The notes under the pieces: generated by a model | Database searches by the model: none | Seen by the model: only the letters and a program-made list of their open reading frames with translations | What the model was told of the DNA's origin: nothing | In this document: in pieces, positions 1 through 10,222 of the stretch | Position numbering within the stretch: position 1 is the first letter of the stretch | Layout: every line of letters begins with the position of its first letter | Assembly (NCBI GenBank): GCA_958009055.1 | Contig: OY253650.1 | Location: forward strand, 930,001-994,000 | Direction: 5' to 3' | DNA from: Choricystis sp. odSpoLacu1 | Lineage: Eukaryota; Chlorophyta; Trebouxiophyceae | DNA length: 64,000 bases | Translations under genes and position numbers: made by a program

Positions 1-431
1 ACTGGGGCGCAGCCACGGCGGCGCCCGGGGCGCAGGCGCGTGCTTGGCCCAAGCCGCCGCCGCATGCGGAGCCGTCGAGCCTCCCTCCCCCCAACTCACC
101 GTCGCCGCTTGGCGCCGCCGCCGCTGGTGGAGGCAGGCGGTGCGTCTGTGGTCATGCTGGGCGAAGGAAACAGGGCGTGCGGCGGGGAAGGGAGAGAGCA
201 ACGGGGGAGCGCCTCTTTCACAGATGCGTGGGCTTTGGTGGCGCCGAAGTGCACCCGTCTCAGCACGGGTGCACAGTGAGACCAGAGCCTATCAGTGTGC
301 CGTACTAGAGGCCGAGAGAGGTCGGGCCCAGGACGCGCAGGCACGCAAACGTTTTTTTTTTGTTTTTCTGTTTCGCTTCTCCCTCACTTTCGAACTTGCT
401 TGTTCGGTTGCGCGCTCCTCCTCCCCCTCTC
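1..431. other. Left edge, no supported gene
   Basis: I see no conserved protein on either strand here. Open frames exist on both strands but are Arg/Pro/Ala-rich and look like chance frames in GC-rich DNA. A T-run at 352-361 followed by a pyrimidine-rich stretch precedes the first gene and probably belongs to its promoter or 5' UTR. Confidence 0.5.
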
Positions 432-1336
432 ATGCAGCCCTGCGCACGCCGCCTCCCTCCCATGGCCACGCCCTACACTTTCCTGTCCCTCGTGCGAAGG
501 CCGCGCTGGCAGGCGGGCCGCCGCTTCGCCGTCCCCCCTGCCGACCGCGGCGCCACACTCTCCACTGATGCTGAGCTCGCCTCCCTGTGCGACTCGGGCC
601 TGCCCGACGCCGAGCTGTGCGACGTGTCGAGAGTGCCTCCTCGGAACGCTCCCTCGGCCGCGGCGGAGGCATGGACGCGGTTTAAATGGTTGGCGGGGCT
701 TTTGGCTGTGCAGTCAACCAGCTCGTTTGTGCTCGATGCATACGGCGACCTGCTGCGCGACCACTTGAGCGTGACTCTGTTTTTGGTGAGTGCGGATGGG
801 GAGAAGGATGAGGAGAGAAGGGGAAAGGGAGGGTTGAAACTCGACCCTCGACTCACCAACCACCACCACCCACACACTAGACCATGCTCGTCGGCGCCGG
901 CGGCAACGCGGGCAACCAGTCCGCCATCGCTGTAATCAGGGGGCTGGCTACCGGCACCATCCGGGACGCGTCCGCCGCGTCAGTCCGCCCCGTGCTCGCA
1001 CGGCAAGCCGCAGTTGGCGGCCTGCTTGCCGCCGGCCTCTTCGCGGCCGGCTACGTCCGCGTCCTCGCCTCCACCGGGTCCCCCACCGATGCCGCCGCCA
1101 TTGCAGCCTCCCTGGCGTTGATCGTGCTGGCGTCAGTCATTGTGGGGGCGGGCCTGCCGTTTGGGTTGGCGCGCGTGGGGGTGGACCCAGCGAATGCAGG
1201 CACCTCAGTCCAAGTCGTCATGGACATCCTGGGGTGTGCGATTACATGCGCTACTTGCCAGGTGGTGCTGATGCAGTTGGCCGGGGCGGTGGGGAGTGGA
1301 GGCGCGGCGGCTGTAGTGGCGGCTGCGGGCGGGTGA
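432..1336 (+). CDS. MgtE/SLC41-type divalent cation (Mg2+) transporter
   Basis: Two exons, 432-785 and 881-1336, joined in phase 0 across a 95-bp GTGAGT..TAG intron, give about 269 aa. Seen: the junction creates the MgtE-family motif LVGAGGNAGNQS right after a hydrophobic helix. Further on is GVDPANAGTSVQVVMDILG, matching the family's DPA...D..G helix. About five hydrophobic segments are visible, so this is a single MgtE integral-membrane domain without the CBS or N domains of bacterial MgtE. Known: the family moves Mg2+ through a dimeric channel-like pore. Start: the first in-frame ATG is 432 and a second is 462. The N-terminus is basic and could be a targeting peptide, but the target organelle is not certain. 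Confidence 0.85.
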
Positions 1337-1572
1337 TTTGATTTGAAGTTGTTTAGTCTTTTGTGTGAAAGCTGTACCACCACCCCTCCTTTGTTTTCGA
1401 TTGGGAATCAGAATGCATTAAAGAAAAGCACAGAGTGGGAAAAAACGAGGACACATTGCTGAGGGGTGTGTGGGGGGCGAAACCGCGGGCGGGGGGGCGA
1501 GCAAAAGAAGGTCGAGAAAAAACACAACTCTCTCCTCTCCCTCCCTTCCCGCTGCTTTTCACACACACTCAC

Positions 1573-2610
1573 TCACGCCACCAGCGCGGACGCGGTCGCC
1601 GACTCGTACTTCCAGGTGGGCGGCAGCTTCTTGGCGCGCTTGTAGTAGCGGGCGAGGCGGTGGATGCGCGACTCGACCAGAATGAGGCGGAACTTGGCGT
1701 CCCGGTCCTTGCGGCACGCGTCCAGGTGCTTGCGCATGGACACCGCCTTCTTGATGAGGTAGTACAAGTCTTCCGGGATTTCGGGGGCCAGGCCGGCGCC
1801 CTTGAGGATGCGGAGGACCTTGGAGTTGGTCACTGAGGGGACGCGCGCGACGCCGTGCTGGTCGCGCAGGACGACGCCGATCTGGGAGGGGCGGAGGCCC
1901 TTCTTGGCGAGCTTGAGGATCTGGTCGGTGACCTGGGAGGGAGGGAGGGAGGAGGGGGGGAGAGGTGTGAGCGTCGTGAAATCGACGCGCTGGGAGGCGG
2001 CTCGCCCGATCGCGTCGGCTGCGTGCGCCGATCCGCGGCCCGCGCACCGGGGCAGCCGGCCGACTGGCACCGCTCCCGCCGGCTGCGCACGCGTGCGCAA
2101 GGCACACACACAGGTGGCCAGCGTTTGGCGGGAGGGAGGTCGCGGGTGCGACGCGGGGGCGTTGCGCCGGACACGCAGCGTCGGCCGAGTCGGTCGGCCG
2201 CCTTGCCGAGGGCCTCGTCCCGCGCGCCATGCCTCCGGCTCTGCACCCAGCCTCGCGCCACACGGGCGCGGGCACGCTCACAGGCCCTGATGCGGGAGGC
2301 AGGGCCGGCGCCGAGGCAGGGGCGGCGGTCGGAGCGCGCCCGCGCACTTCACGCAGCCGGGCCGCCGGCTGCGTCCAGCGCGAGGGCGGCGCGCGGCACG
2401 CTCCGCCATCCCTCCCGATCGCGCCGCCCGCCAGCACCATACGGTCCACGCTAGACAACTCGTGGTCCGTGCGGCGCGGCGGGGTGCGCGCAAGTCCTTT
2501 CCACCCACACGTACCTCGGCCGCGGTCGTCTTGAGCCACGACGGGGGCGACCGCTTGTAGGGCAGCGCCGACGACGACATGCCCTTACCTTTGGAGTGCA
2601 TGCGACCCAT
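1573..2610 (-). CDS. RPS13: 40S ribosomal protein S13 (uS15)
   Basis: Exon 1 is 2515-2610 (32 codons, starting [10 protein letters not shown]) and exon 2 is 1573-1932, joined in phase 0 to give 151 aa, exactly the usual eukaryotic S13 length. The C-terminus ends [13 protein letters not shown], nearly identical to animal and plant S13, and the core has [16 protein letters not shown] and [18 protein letters not shown]. It is a component of the small cytosolic ribosomal subunit at the subunit interface. The 582-bp intron (1933-2514) is the longest in the window and carries no recognisable exon. I looked for box C/D snoRNA motifs there, because vertebrate RPS13 introns host U14, and saw none. It is divergent from OST4, with 157 bp between start codons. 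Confidence 0.97.
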
Positions 2611-2767
2611 GGTGGGAAGTGTGGCAAAGGGGGGGGGGATCCGGGGTTCGGAAGGTGAGGGAAAAAGGGGAGGGAAAGTGAAGAGTGAGCGGAAAAACAA
2701 ACGTCACTCTCAATCCCCAAAGCCACTCGCGGACGCGCACAACACAGCCTCCCCTCTCCCCGCCTCC
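2611..2767. promoter_or_regulatory. Shared intergenic region RPS13 / OST4
   Basis: Only 157 bp separate the divergent start codons of S13 and OST4, so both promoters and 5' UTRs must lie here. It has a G-rich half near S13 and a C/A-rich half near OST4. No TATA box is apparent. Confidence 0.5.
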
Positions 2768-3129
2768 ATGGTCGACGAAAACCAGCTGGGCGTCTTCACG
2801 GTGAGTGAAAAGAGTGTGTGTGTGAGGCCGCGGCCGCCCGCACGTCGAAGCCGACGCGTCCCTCGCATCGCGCGATGGTCGGAAGCGAAAGTGACTGCCA
2901 CCGCCTTCCTCGCCTCGGGCCGCGTCCACCTGTCACCCACACCACGTGTGGATCCATGCAAACGTGCATGGAGAGAGAGAGAGAAGAGATGAGGGCGGGC
3001 TGCACCCTGCGTACAACCTCTCACCCTCCCTCCCCTCTTTCCCTCCCACCACAGAACCTGCTCGCCCTGGCCCTCGTCGCGCTGCTCTTTGTGTACCACG
3101 TCATCGTGGCGCCCGCGCTGCCCGAGTGA
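2768..3129 (+). CDS. OST4: Oligosaccharyltransferase subunit OST4 (35 aa)
   Basis: Two exons, 2768-2800 and 3055-3129, join in phase 0 to give a 35-residue protein. It begins MVDENQLGVFTNLL, continues with one hydrophobic helix (LLALALVALLFVYHVIVA) and ends PALPE. This is the length and pattern of OST4 (known homologues: M-x3-QL-x-F-x-N, one helix, YH near its end). Known: OST4 is a single-span subunit of the ER oligosaccharyltransferase that stabilises the STT3 catalytic subunit for N-glycosylation. It is far shorter than most gene finders accept. The stop lies only 37 bp before the ATG of the FAM32A homologue on the same strand, see findings. Confidence 0.88.
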
Positions 3130-3166
3130 GAGAGACAGAGAAGGAAGTGCGACTATTCACAACACG

Positions 3167-3460
3167 ATGCCGCAGACCGCGTTCACTGGCGGCCGGCTCA
3201 AGCTCAAGGGCGCCTCCAAACCCGACAAAAAGAAGAAGAAGAAGAAGGCGGTGTCATTGGACGATGCTGCTGCCACCGCTGCCCCGGTGGACGGGCGCAC
3301 CGAGGCGCAGCGGCGGCACGACGAGATCGTGGCCGCGCGCGAGGCGGAGCGCATCGCCGCGCTGGCGTCCAAGTCGCACCAGGAGCGGGTGGCCGAGTTC
3401 AATGAAAAGCTGGCCCAGCTGAGCGAGCACCACGACATTCCGAAAGTGGGCCCTGGGTGA
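3167..3460 (+). CDS. FAM32A-like protein
   Basis: Single exon of 97 aa. It has a basic run of lysines at residues ~20-28 (PDKKKKKKKA) and a C-terminal block FNEKLAQLSEHHDIPKV, which is the FAM32A signature near the protein's end. Known: human FAM32A is a small nuclear protein that enters the catalytic spliceosome and promotes exon ligation. The same role here is inference by homology. The ATG at 3167 starts the conserved region and is preceded by just 37 bp after the OST4 stop, so either the promoter is inside OST4 or the two share a transcript. Confidence 0.85.
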   Translation: MPQTAFTGGRLKLKGASKPDKKKKKKKAVSLDDAAATAAPVDGRTEAQRRHDEIVAAREAERIAALASKSHQERVAEFNEKLAQLSEHHDIPKVGPG

Positions 3461-3724
3461 GCGGCAGCAGGCGACGCCTGTTTTTTTTTGTCGGTTGGTC
3501 GCTGCTGCGGGCGCGGTCGCCACTCCCGCGCGTGTGTAGAGCAGAGAGAGAAAGAGAGACTGAGCATGTGTGGTAAAGAAACCAGAGGTCGGGGAGGAGA
3601 CAGCGTGGGAGAGAGGGGTAGGTGGATGAAAAGCAAAACGAAAACTCGCGCGCACGCCCACCGTTTTCTCTCTCCGAACCCGCCCCCCCAACCCACCCAC
3701 TCCCACACACACACCACACCAACT

Positions 3725-3950
3725 ATGCCCCCCTGCCGCCGCCGCCACGCGGCCCCCGCCCCCTCCCTCAGCCGAGAACGAGGATGAAGCCAGCTTTGAA
3801 TAGGAGAAGCGGGCCGTGCTGGCTGCGGCTGATGAGGCCGTGGCAGCGGCCGAAACGCGCCGCATCCAGGCGTCGGAAGCGAGGGAGGCGGCGAAGGGCC
3901 GCGTGCACCTGGCGGCCGAGTGCTTGTTTGCACGAAACGGTGGGGTGAGG
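3725..3950 (+). pseudogene. Coding-like fragment interrupted by a stop, identity unknown
   Basis: Between FAM32A and fumarase one forward frame reads ENEDEASFE, then a TAG at about 3801, then continues for ~45 codons as a charged helical stretch (EKRAVLAAADEAVAAAETR ...). Both sides of the stop look coding in composition and share the frame. No ATG starts the second half and I recognise no family. It could be a decayed gene, the last exons of an unrecognised gene, or chance. Confidence 0.25.
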
Positions 3951-4053
3951 TCGGTGAGGGAACAAAGGTTCGTCGACCCACACGGCAGACCCATTCCTCC
4001 TTTTCCTCTCTCCGCCCTCCGCGCCCTCTCCCTCTCCCCGAGACACGGCAGCC

Positions 4054-4258
4054 ATGGCGGCCAGCCGCACTGCAGCCCTTGTGCTGAAGTCCGTGTTGCG
4101 GTCGCAAAAGAGCGGTCGCGCTGGTGCGTGTGTGTGTGAGAGGCCTGCCCAACGCGCGACTGCGCGTTGGGCCGCGGGCGACGCAATGGCTGATGGGTCG
4201 GCCGGTGTCCGCCCTTCCTCCTCCTTTTCTCTCACCCTCACTCACACACCCACCCTCT

Positions 4259-4290
<32 letters not shown>

Positions 4291-5831
4291 GCAGCCCACG
4301 CCCGCGCCTTTGCCACCGCGACCCCCACCCCTCCCGGCGCGACGCGCACCGAGCGCGACACGTTTGGCCCTCTGGAGGTGCCGGCCGACAGGTGAGTTGG
4401 ACGTCGTTGTGTGGAGGGGAGACCACAGGGAGCATAGCACCATCTCACCGCGCCCCCACACCCACACCTTACAGGCTCTGGGGCGCCCAAACGCAGCGCT
4501 CGCTGCAAAACTTCAAGATCGGCGGCCCGCGCGAGCGCATGCCGCCCCCCATCATCGCCGCCTTTGGCGTGCTCAAGCGGGCGGCCGCCTCCGTGAATGC
4601 GCGTGCCGGCGACCTGGACCCCAAGATCGCGGACGCGGTGCAGCGTGCGGCGGCCGAAGTCGCCTCCGGCCACCTTGACGACCACTTCCCCCTCGTCATC
4701 TGGCAGACGGGGTCCGGCACCCAGTCCAACATGAACGCCAACGAAGTCATCGCCAACCGGGCGGCCGAGCTGTTGGGCGGGGCGCGCGGGGACAAGGGGG
4801 TGGTCCACCCAAACGACCACGTCAACAAGGGGCAGTCGTCGAATGACACGTTCCCCACCGTCATGCACATCGCGGCTGTGACCGAGTTGACGCACAGGCT
4901 GCTGCCGGCGCTGGGGCGGCTCCATGAGGCGCTGAAAGAAAAAGCTGCCGCCTTTGACCACATCATCAAAATCGGGCGCACCCACACGCAGGACGCGACG
5001 CCGCTGACCCTGGGCCAAGAGTTTGGCGGGTACGCCGCCCAGTTGGAGCTGGCGGTGGCCCGCGTCAAATCCTGCCTGCCCCACCTGTGCGCCCTGGCGC
5101 AGGGCGGCACCGCGGTCGGCACCGGGCTCAACACGCGCCCCGGTTTTGCGGAAGCGGTGGCCGCCGAAGTGGCCGCCGCCACCGGCCTCCCCTTTGTCAC
5201 CGCCCCCAACAAGTTTGAGGCTCTCGCCGCCCACGACGCCGTCGTGGAGGCGGCGGGCGTACTCAACACGGTGGCGGTGTCTCTGTTCAAGATCGCGAAC
5301 GACGTGCGCTTCCTCGCGTCGGGCCCGCGCTGCGGCCTGGGCGAGCTGCGCCTGCCCGAAAACGAGCCGGGATCCTCCATCATGCCGGGCAAAGTCAACC
5401 CCACCCAGTGCGAAGCGGTGACCATGGTGTGTGCCCAGGTGATGGGGAATGCGGTCGCGACATCGATTGGCGGGGCGAATGGTCACTTTGAACTCAACGT
5501 GTTCAAGCCCCTCATGGCCGCCTCCCTGCTGCAGTCTACCCGCCTGTTGGCTGACGCGGCGGATTCGTTCACGGAGAACTGCGTCGTGGGCATTCAAGCG
5601 GATGAGGTGAGGATTGCTGACCTGCTGCACCGCTCGCTCATGCTCGTCACCGCGCTCAACAACAAGATTGGCTACGACGCCGCCGCCGCCGCCGCCAAGA
5701 AGGCGCACAAGGAGGGGACGTCCCTGAAGGAGGCTGCCGTGGCGCTGGGCGCGGTGACGGAGGCGCAATTTGACGAGTATGTGCGGCCGGAGCTGATGAT
5801 TGGTCCCCGCGGCGACCCCATCCCCGCGTAA
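4054..5831 (+). CDS. FUM1: Fumarate hydratase class II, mitochondrial
   Basis: Three exons, 4054-4123, 4292-4391 and 4475-5831, give 508 aa. The N-terminal ~45 residues ([20 protein letters not shown] ..) are basic and hydroxylated, like a mitochondrial presequence. The enzyme proper starts at [20 protein letters not shown]. The fumarase/aspartase signature [11 protein letters not shown] lies near residue 355, and [17 protein letters not shown] and SSNDTFPT are also present. It interconverts fumarate and malate in the TCA cycle as a homotetramer; all catalytic motifs are intact. Intron 1 begins in a GT-rich run and ends in a (CA)n run fused to the acceptor AG (4262-4291). The next gene is convergent. 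Confidence 0.96.
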
Positions 5832-5995
5832 TGCAGTCTCCTTCCATTCCTTTCGTTCTTTTTTTCTTGTGTGTCAACGCGATTATCGTTTCGCTCTATC
5901 AACGTTTGTGGGGGTGGGGGGGCTTACAATGGGGTGTGGGGCGAGGAAAAGGGGCAAGCAACACGGGGGTTGAGACAGACTAAAACACACTTCTC

Positions 5996-7385
5996 TCACC
6001 GCACCGCCTTGGCCGCCACCTTGGCCGGCGGCGGTGGCGGCGCGATGCCGGCCGCCGCTTGCTGGGCCAGAATCTGGCCAATCAAGTCACCGCGGGCGGC
6101 GCCCACGTGGCGCCCGACGACCGCGCCACCGCGGTGGAAAACAAACGTCGGCACGTCGCGCACACCCAGGGCCGCGGTGGCGGCCGATGCAGCGGGGGAC
6201 GCATCGGACACCAGCCTCGCAAACGAGGCAAAGCCGCCCATGTTGCGGGCCAGGGCCAGAACGGCGGGAAAGATGTGGACGCACGCGACCGCGCGCGACG
6301 ACGACACAAACAGGACGCCGAGTTCGGAAGGGGGGAGGCTGGTGGCCCACGCGGCTAGCCCAGCTTCATCCTCCACCTCTGTGACGTATTGGGAGGCACG
6401 CTCCCCGCCCGCCGCGGCGTCGCCATAGAAGAGGACGCCTTCGCCGAGGTCTTGTTCCAGTTCTAAAAAGCCGGCGTGCTCCCACAGCTTTGTGCCGCCC
6501 CTCCAAAACTGGACGGTGGGCAGCACGCCCACCCCCAGCTCGGACGCTGCGGCGGCGCCCGCTTCACCATCGGCATCCAGGGACAGGAAGACGACGGACG
6601 GGCAGTCGCGCGCGGTGCGGGAGAAGGTGTGCTTGATGGAGGCGCACCGTTTCTTGGCGGCGGCTTCTGCGGCCACCGCGTCCTCCTTCCACACCAGCTC
6701 GGCTTCCTCGCACAGGCCGGAGTCGCAGACGGAGGAGGACTGGACTTCCAGGACGACGAGGCGGTCGCCAGCCTAGGGTTTTGGGGAGGGTGGGTGGGGG
6801 GTGTGAGCACAACACTGTGTCCCACACACCTCTGCCCCGCTTTCATTTCCTCTTCACACACACACACACCACACACACTCACCTTGTCCATTGCAGCGCG
6901 CACCTCCTCCAGCGTGTCCACGTACACCAGCCTCTCCTCCACGCGCGCCGACTCGCGCAGCCGCCGCTCGAGGGCGGCGTCCGGTGTCTCCCCCTCCCGC
7001 CCGGTGGAGGGGAGGGGCGTGGCTGCCACAGCGGTGAACCGGCGAGGCGGGCGGGAGGGGCCAGGGGGGGTGGGGCGGCCTGTGGTGTGGGTTGAGTAGG
7101 GCCGTTGGAGGTGTGTCGGAGGTGGGATGCGCAGAAACCGCTGTCAGGCTGGGCGCCTGCCGTCCCTATTCACAGCACGACGTGTGTGTCCTGTGTCCAG
7201 TTGTGGGGCTGGACGCGCCACACACGGGTCCGTGGTGGCCGGGGGCGCAGCACGTGGCGTTGTGTCGAAATGTCGGCTGCACACGTAGCACACACGCACC
7301 GCCCCCAACCCTCCCTCACTCCTCGCTTACCTAGCGTCGCGGGGCGGGGGCCACACCCCAGCAAGCGGGTCAGAGTGGCCACCAT
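5996..7385 (-). CDS. CDSP32-like chloroplast protein with two thioredoxin folds
   Basis: Exons 7331-7385, 6883-7022 and 5996-6772 give 323 aa. Two thioredoxin-like domains (about residues 55-175 and 190-310) are arranged as in plant CDSP32; the end (VVGRHVGAARGDLIGQIL) matches that family. Known: CDSP32 is a stromal thioredoxin acting on peroxiredoxin and methionine sulfoxide reductase under stress. Here the usual CGPC of the second domain is reduced to a single Cys (AVACVHIF, about residue 229), so a normal dithiol cycle is not possible at that site; a monothiol or structural role is inferred. The first exon encodes a short basic leader (MVATLTRLLGCGPRPATL) compatible with a transit peptide. 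Exon 1 is my reconstruction: the frame has no ATG further downstream before the conserved part. Confidence 0.82.
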
Positions 7386-7567
7386 GGAGGAGGAGAGGGA
7401 CGAGCGAAAGAGTGGTAAGGGCAGGAGGCGGCGAGAAAAAGCGAAACAACTGTTGTCCGTTGTCGTTTTTCACACCCATTCAGCCTTTTTGCGGACAGCA
7501 AAATTGGGTGAAACGCCCACTTGAAACCGCGTCCGCACACACACACAACACCCACCCACACTCCCAC
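7386..7567. promoter_or_regulatory. Shared intergenic region CDSP32-like / ankyrin gene
   Basis: 182 bp separate the divergent ATGs (7385 minus, 7568 plus). The right half is CA-rich. No clear core-promoter element is visible. Confidence 0.4.
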
Positions 7568-10059
7568 ATGGGCGCCGGCGCCTCCCGCGCCAAGCTCGCC
7601 TCCGCCGCGGCCGCCGGCGACGCGGCCCGCCTGGACGACGTCGCGGCCGACTGCGACGCGCGCGGCCTGGGCCGCGCCGATAAAGACGGTTGGACAGCGC
7701 TGCACTATGCGTCCGCCGCGGGAGCGGCGGACGCGGTGGCGGTGCTGCTGTCGCACGGTGTGTCACCCGCACCGCGCGCGGCCGACGGTTCGACGCCGCT
7801 GCACTTGGCGGCCCTGTCCGCCTCCCCCGCCGCCATCAAAGCATTGGTGCGGGGTGGTGCGAGCGTGAACGACCTGGACAACGCGGGCAGATCGCCGCTG
7901 GCGGTGGCTGCCGCGGTCGGCGCGGCCGGCGCGGTCGCCGAGTTGGCGCGCGCGGGGGCGGACGCGGGGGCCAGGATGAAGGTAAGAGGGGATGGTGTGG
8001 GTGTGGAAAGGAGCGAGAAAGAGAGAGAGTGTGTGTGTGTCTGCCCGCCGGCGCTTGGGAGGCAGCGACGCAGAGGCGAGAGAGCTGTCCCCGGTCGCGC
8101 GCTGTCCCCCACTCAAAACGCTCTCCCCCACACCCTCCCCCCCACACAGGACGGCACCACCCCCCTCCACCTGGCTGCCGCCGCCGGCCACGCGTCCACT
8201 GTGCACGCCCTGCTGGACGCGGGCGCCCCTCCTTCCGCTGTCGACGCGCGTGGGCGCACCCCGCTGCACGAAGCCGGCGCGGCCAACGCCGTCGCTGCAG
8301 CCACCGCTCTGCTGGGCGGGGGCGCCGACCCACGCGCCCTGAATGAGCGTGGCAGGTCGCCCGCCAATGTGGCGGTGGAGGTGGGCGCCACCAAGGTCGC
8401 GCTGACACTCACAGAAGCGGCCAAGCGGGGCGCGCTGCGCGTCGCGCTGCGCCGCGCGCGCGCGCGGTCGCAGCCGCGCGTGCCGCGCGCGCCGATCCCG
8501 CGACCGTGGCCGCGGTGGAGGAGGACTGGGGCGGCGCGACGCGCGACCCGCGCGCCGCAGGCCCCCGCACCGCCGCCCTGGCCGCCGCCGCGCGGGACGC
8601 GTTTGGCGGGTGGGAGGATGAGGTGTGGACGGGGCCTCCAGAGCCTGTGGCTGCCCATGTAGCGGACGCGTTGCGCGTGCTGGCCAGCACGACAGCTGAC
8701 GCTGCGGTCGGAGCAGCTGCGGCATCCCGCGGCGCGGCGGCCGGGGCCACAGTGGCGGCTGCCGCGGCGGCATCGGCGGCGGCCGCCGCCCTGGCCGCCG
8801 TCACAGCTGGCCTGGCGGCGGCCGCCCCCGCGCCGGTCGAAGGGGTGGGCGCGCCCGCGGGCGCGGTCGTGAGCGTCGCGCGCACTCCTGAGCGCGCGCC
8901 CGCGCCACCGCCCACCCCCAAAGTGGAAGCACCACCGCCGGCCGCCCCGGTGGCGGTGGTGCTGCAGCCTGTGCGCGCCCCTGTGGCGGCGGAGGCGCCA
9001 GCGCCGGTGGCGGCGGCACCAGCGGCAGTCGCACCAACCCCAGCCCCCGCTGCTGCTGCCGTGCCAGACGGCGCCCCTTCCCTCGCCCACCTCACCTACG
9101 GCGACCTGGGCATCGCCACGTCTGGCTTTGCCGACGCCGCCCGCCTGGGAGGGTCGGGCGGCGGCGTGACGTATCGCGGCGTGCTGGCGTCGGCGACACC
9201 CGGCGCCCCCCCCCGCCGCGGTGGCGGTCAAAATCCTCGACCCCGCCACCGCGCCCTCGGGTGACGCGTTGCAAGCGGGTGTCGCCAAGCTGGTGGCTTT
9301 GGCAGCCACCGTGCCCGGCGTGCTGGCCCCCGTGGGCGTGGGCGCGACCGCGCGCGCGCGGTCGTCACGCCGCTGTGCGACGGCGGCACGCTCGCCGACG
9401 TGCTCGCGTGCGCGCCGGCATCCGTGTCGTGGGCCGACCGTGCCTCCATCGCGGCGGCCGTGGCCACCACCACCGCGTCCCTGGCCGCCTCGGGCGGTGC
9501 GCACGGCCGACTGACGCCGGCCAACGTGGGCCTGGTGGCGCGCGGTGGTGCAGGCTTTGCCCCCGTCCTGATCGACACTGGCCTCGCCGCCCTCACCACC
9601 GACCCGGCCGCCGCCTCCCTGGCTGACGCGCCCGCCCTGGGCGCCCTGCTGTTGGCTCTGGTGACGGGCCGCCCCGACGCGGCGGCCGCGGCGGCTGCTG
9701 TGGCGGACGGCGCCGCGGCGGCCGACCCGGCTTTGCCACCGCCGCCGCCCAGCCTAGTGCAAGGCTTGGCCGCTGTCGGGGGCGCCCTGGCGTCCGGATC
9801 GTTGACCCTGGCCGACGCGGCGTCTGCCCTGGCCGCGGTGGCGGCGGGCGATGGTGCCGTGGTGGCGGCGAGGGTGGCAGGAGTGGTCGACCCCCCGCTC
9901 GAGGCGGCCTTGGCCACCGAGGTGGCGCGCAGAGTTGCGAGTGGCGAGATGGTGGGTGCTGCCGCTGCCGACGATGACAAAGGCATGGCCGACCTGGACG
10001 ATCTGCCCACGCCGCCCCCGGTGCCCAAAGAGAGGGAGCGCGAGACGGCGGCTGTGTAA
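7568..10059 (+). CDS. Ankyrin-repeat protein with C-terminal kinase-like (probably inactive) domain
   Basis: Exon 1 is 7568-7981 and exon 2 begins at 8150. The N-terminus MGAGAS fits an N-myristoylation signal. Five to six ankyrin repeats follow (DGWTALHYASAAG, DGSTPLHLAAL, DGTTPLHLAAAAGH, RGRTPLHEAG), then an Ala/Pro-rich linker (~8500-9060). After it comes a kinase-like fold: a VAVKIL lysine at about 9221, HGRLTPANV in place of HRDLKxxN, and DTG in place of DFG. Loss of both catalytic Asp contexts suggests a pseudokinase. The frame changes three times: at (CG)7 8453-8466, C9 9206-9214 and (CG)6 9349-9360. The conserved fold continues across each, so I treat them as indels in one gene. The last frame ends in an acidic tail with stop at 10057-10059. 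An alternative is two separate genes. Confidence 0.7.
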
Positions 10060-10222
10060 AGGCACGGAGATACTGTGTGTAGGAGAAGGGCGACCAGAGC
10101 ACCAGTGTGTGGGGCAAAAAAAAACCTATTCCCTGCTGACCTCTGCCGTCCCCGCGACACACGGCCCCCCACACGACCCCCCCCACGCTCCATAACACAC
10201 AGACCGCGCCCGCCATGACGCA

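Noticed and set aside
1933..2514. snoRNA in the S13 intron
   Set aside because: Vertebrate RPS13 introns host U14, so I looked for box C (RTGATGA) and box D (CTGA) on the sense strand; no well-spaced pair was visible.
4242..5768. A 508-codon minus-strand frame opposite fumarase
   Set aside because: It is a shadow of the fumarase third-position GC bias; no motif, and the plus frame has all fumarase signatures.
8113..9504. A 463-codon minus-strand frame opposite the ankyrin-kinase gene
   Set aside because: Low-complexity Arg/Ala/Gly with no homology. It tempted because it is continuous where the plus frame breaks, but the plus strand holds ankyrin and kinase motifs on both sides of each break.
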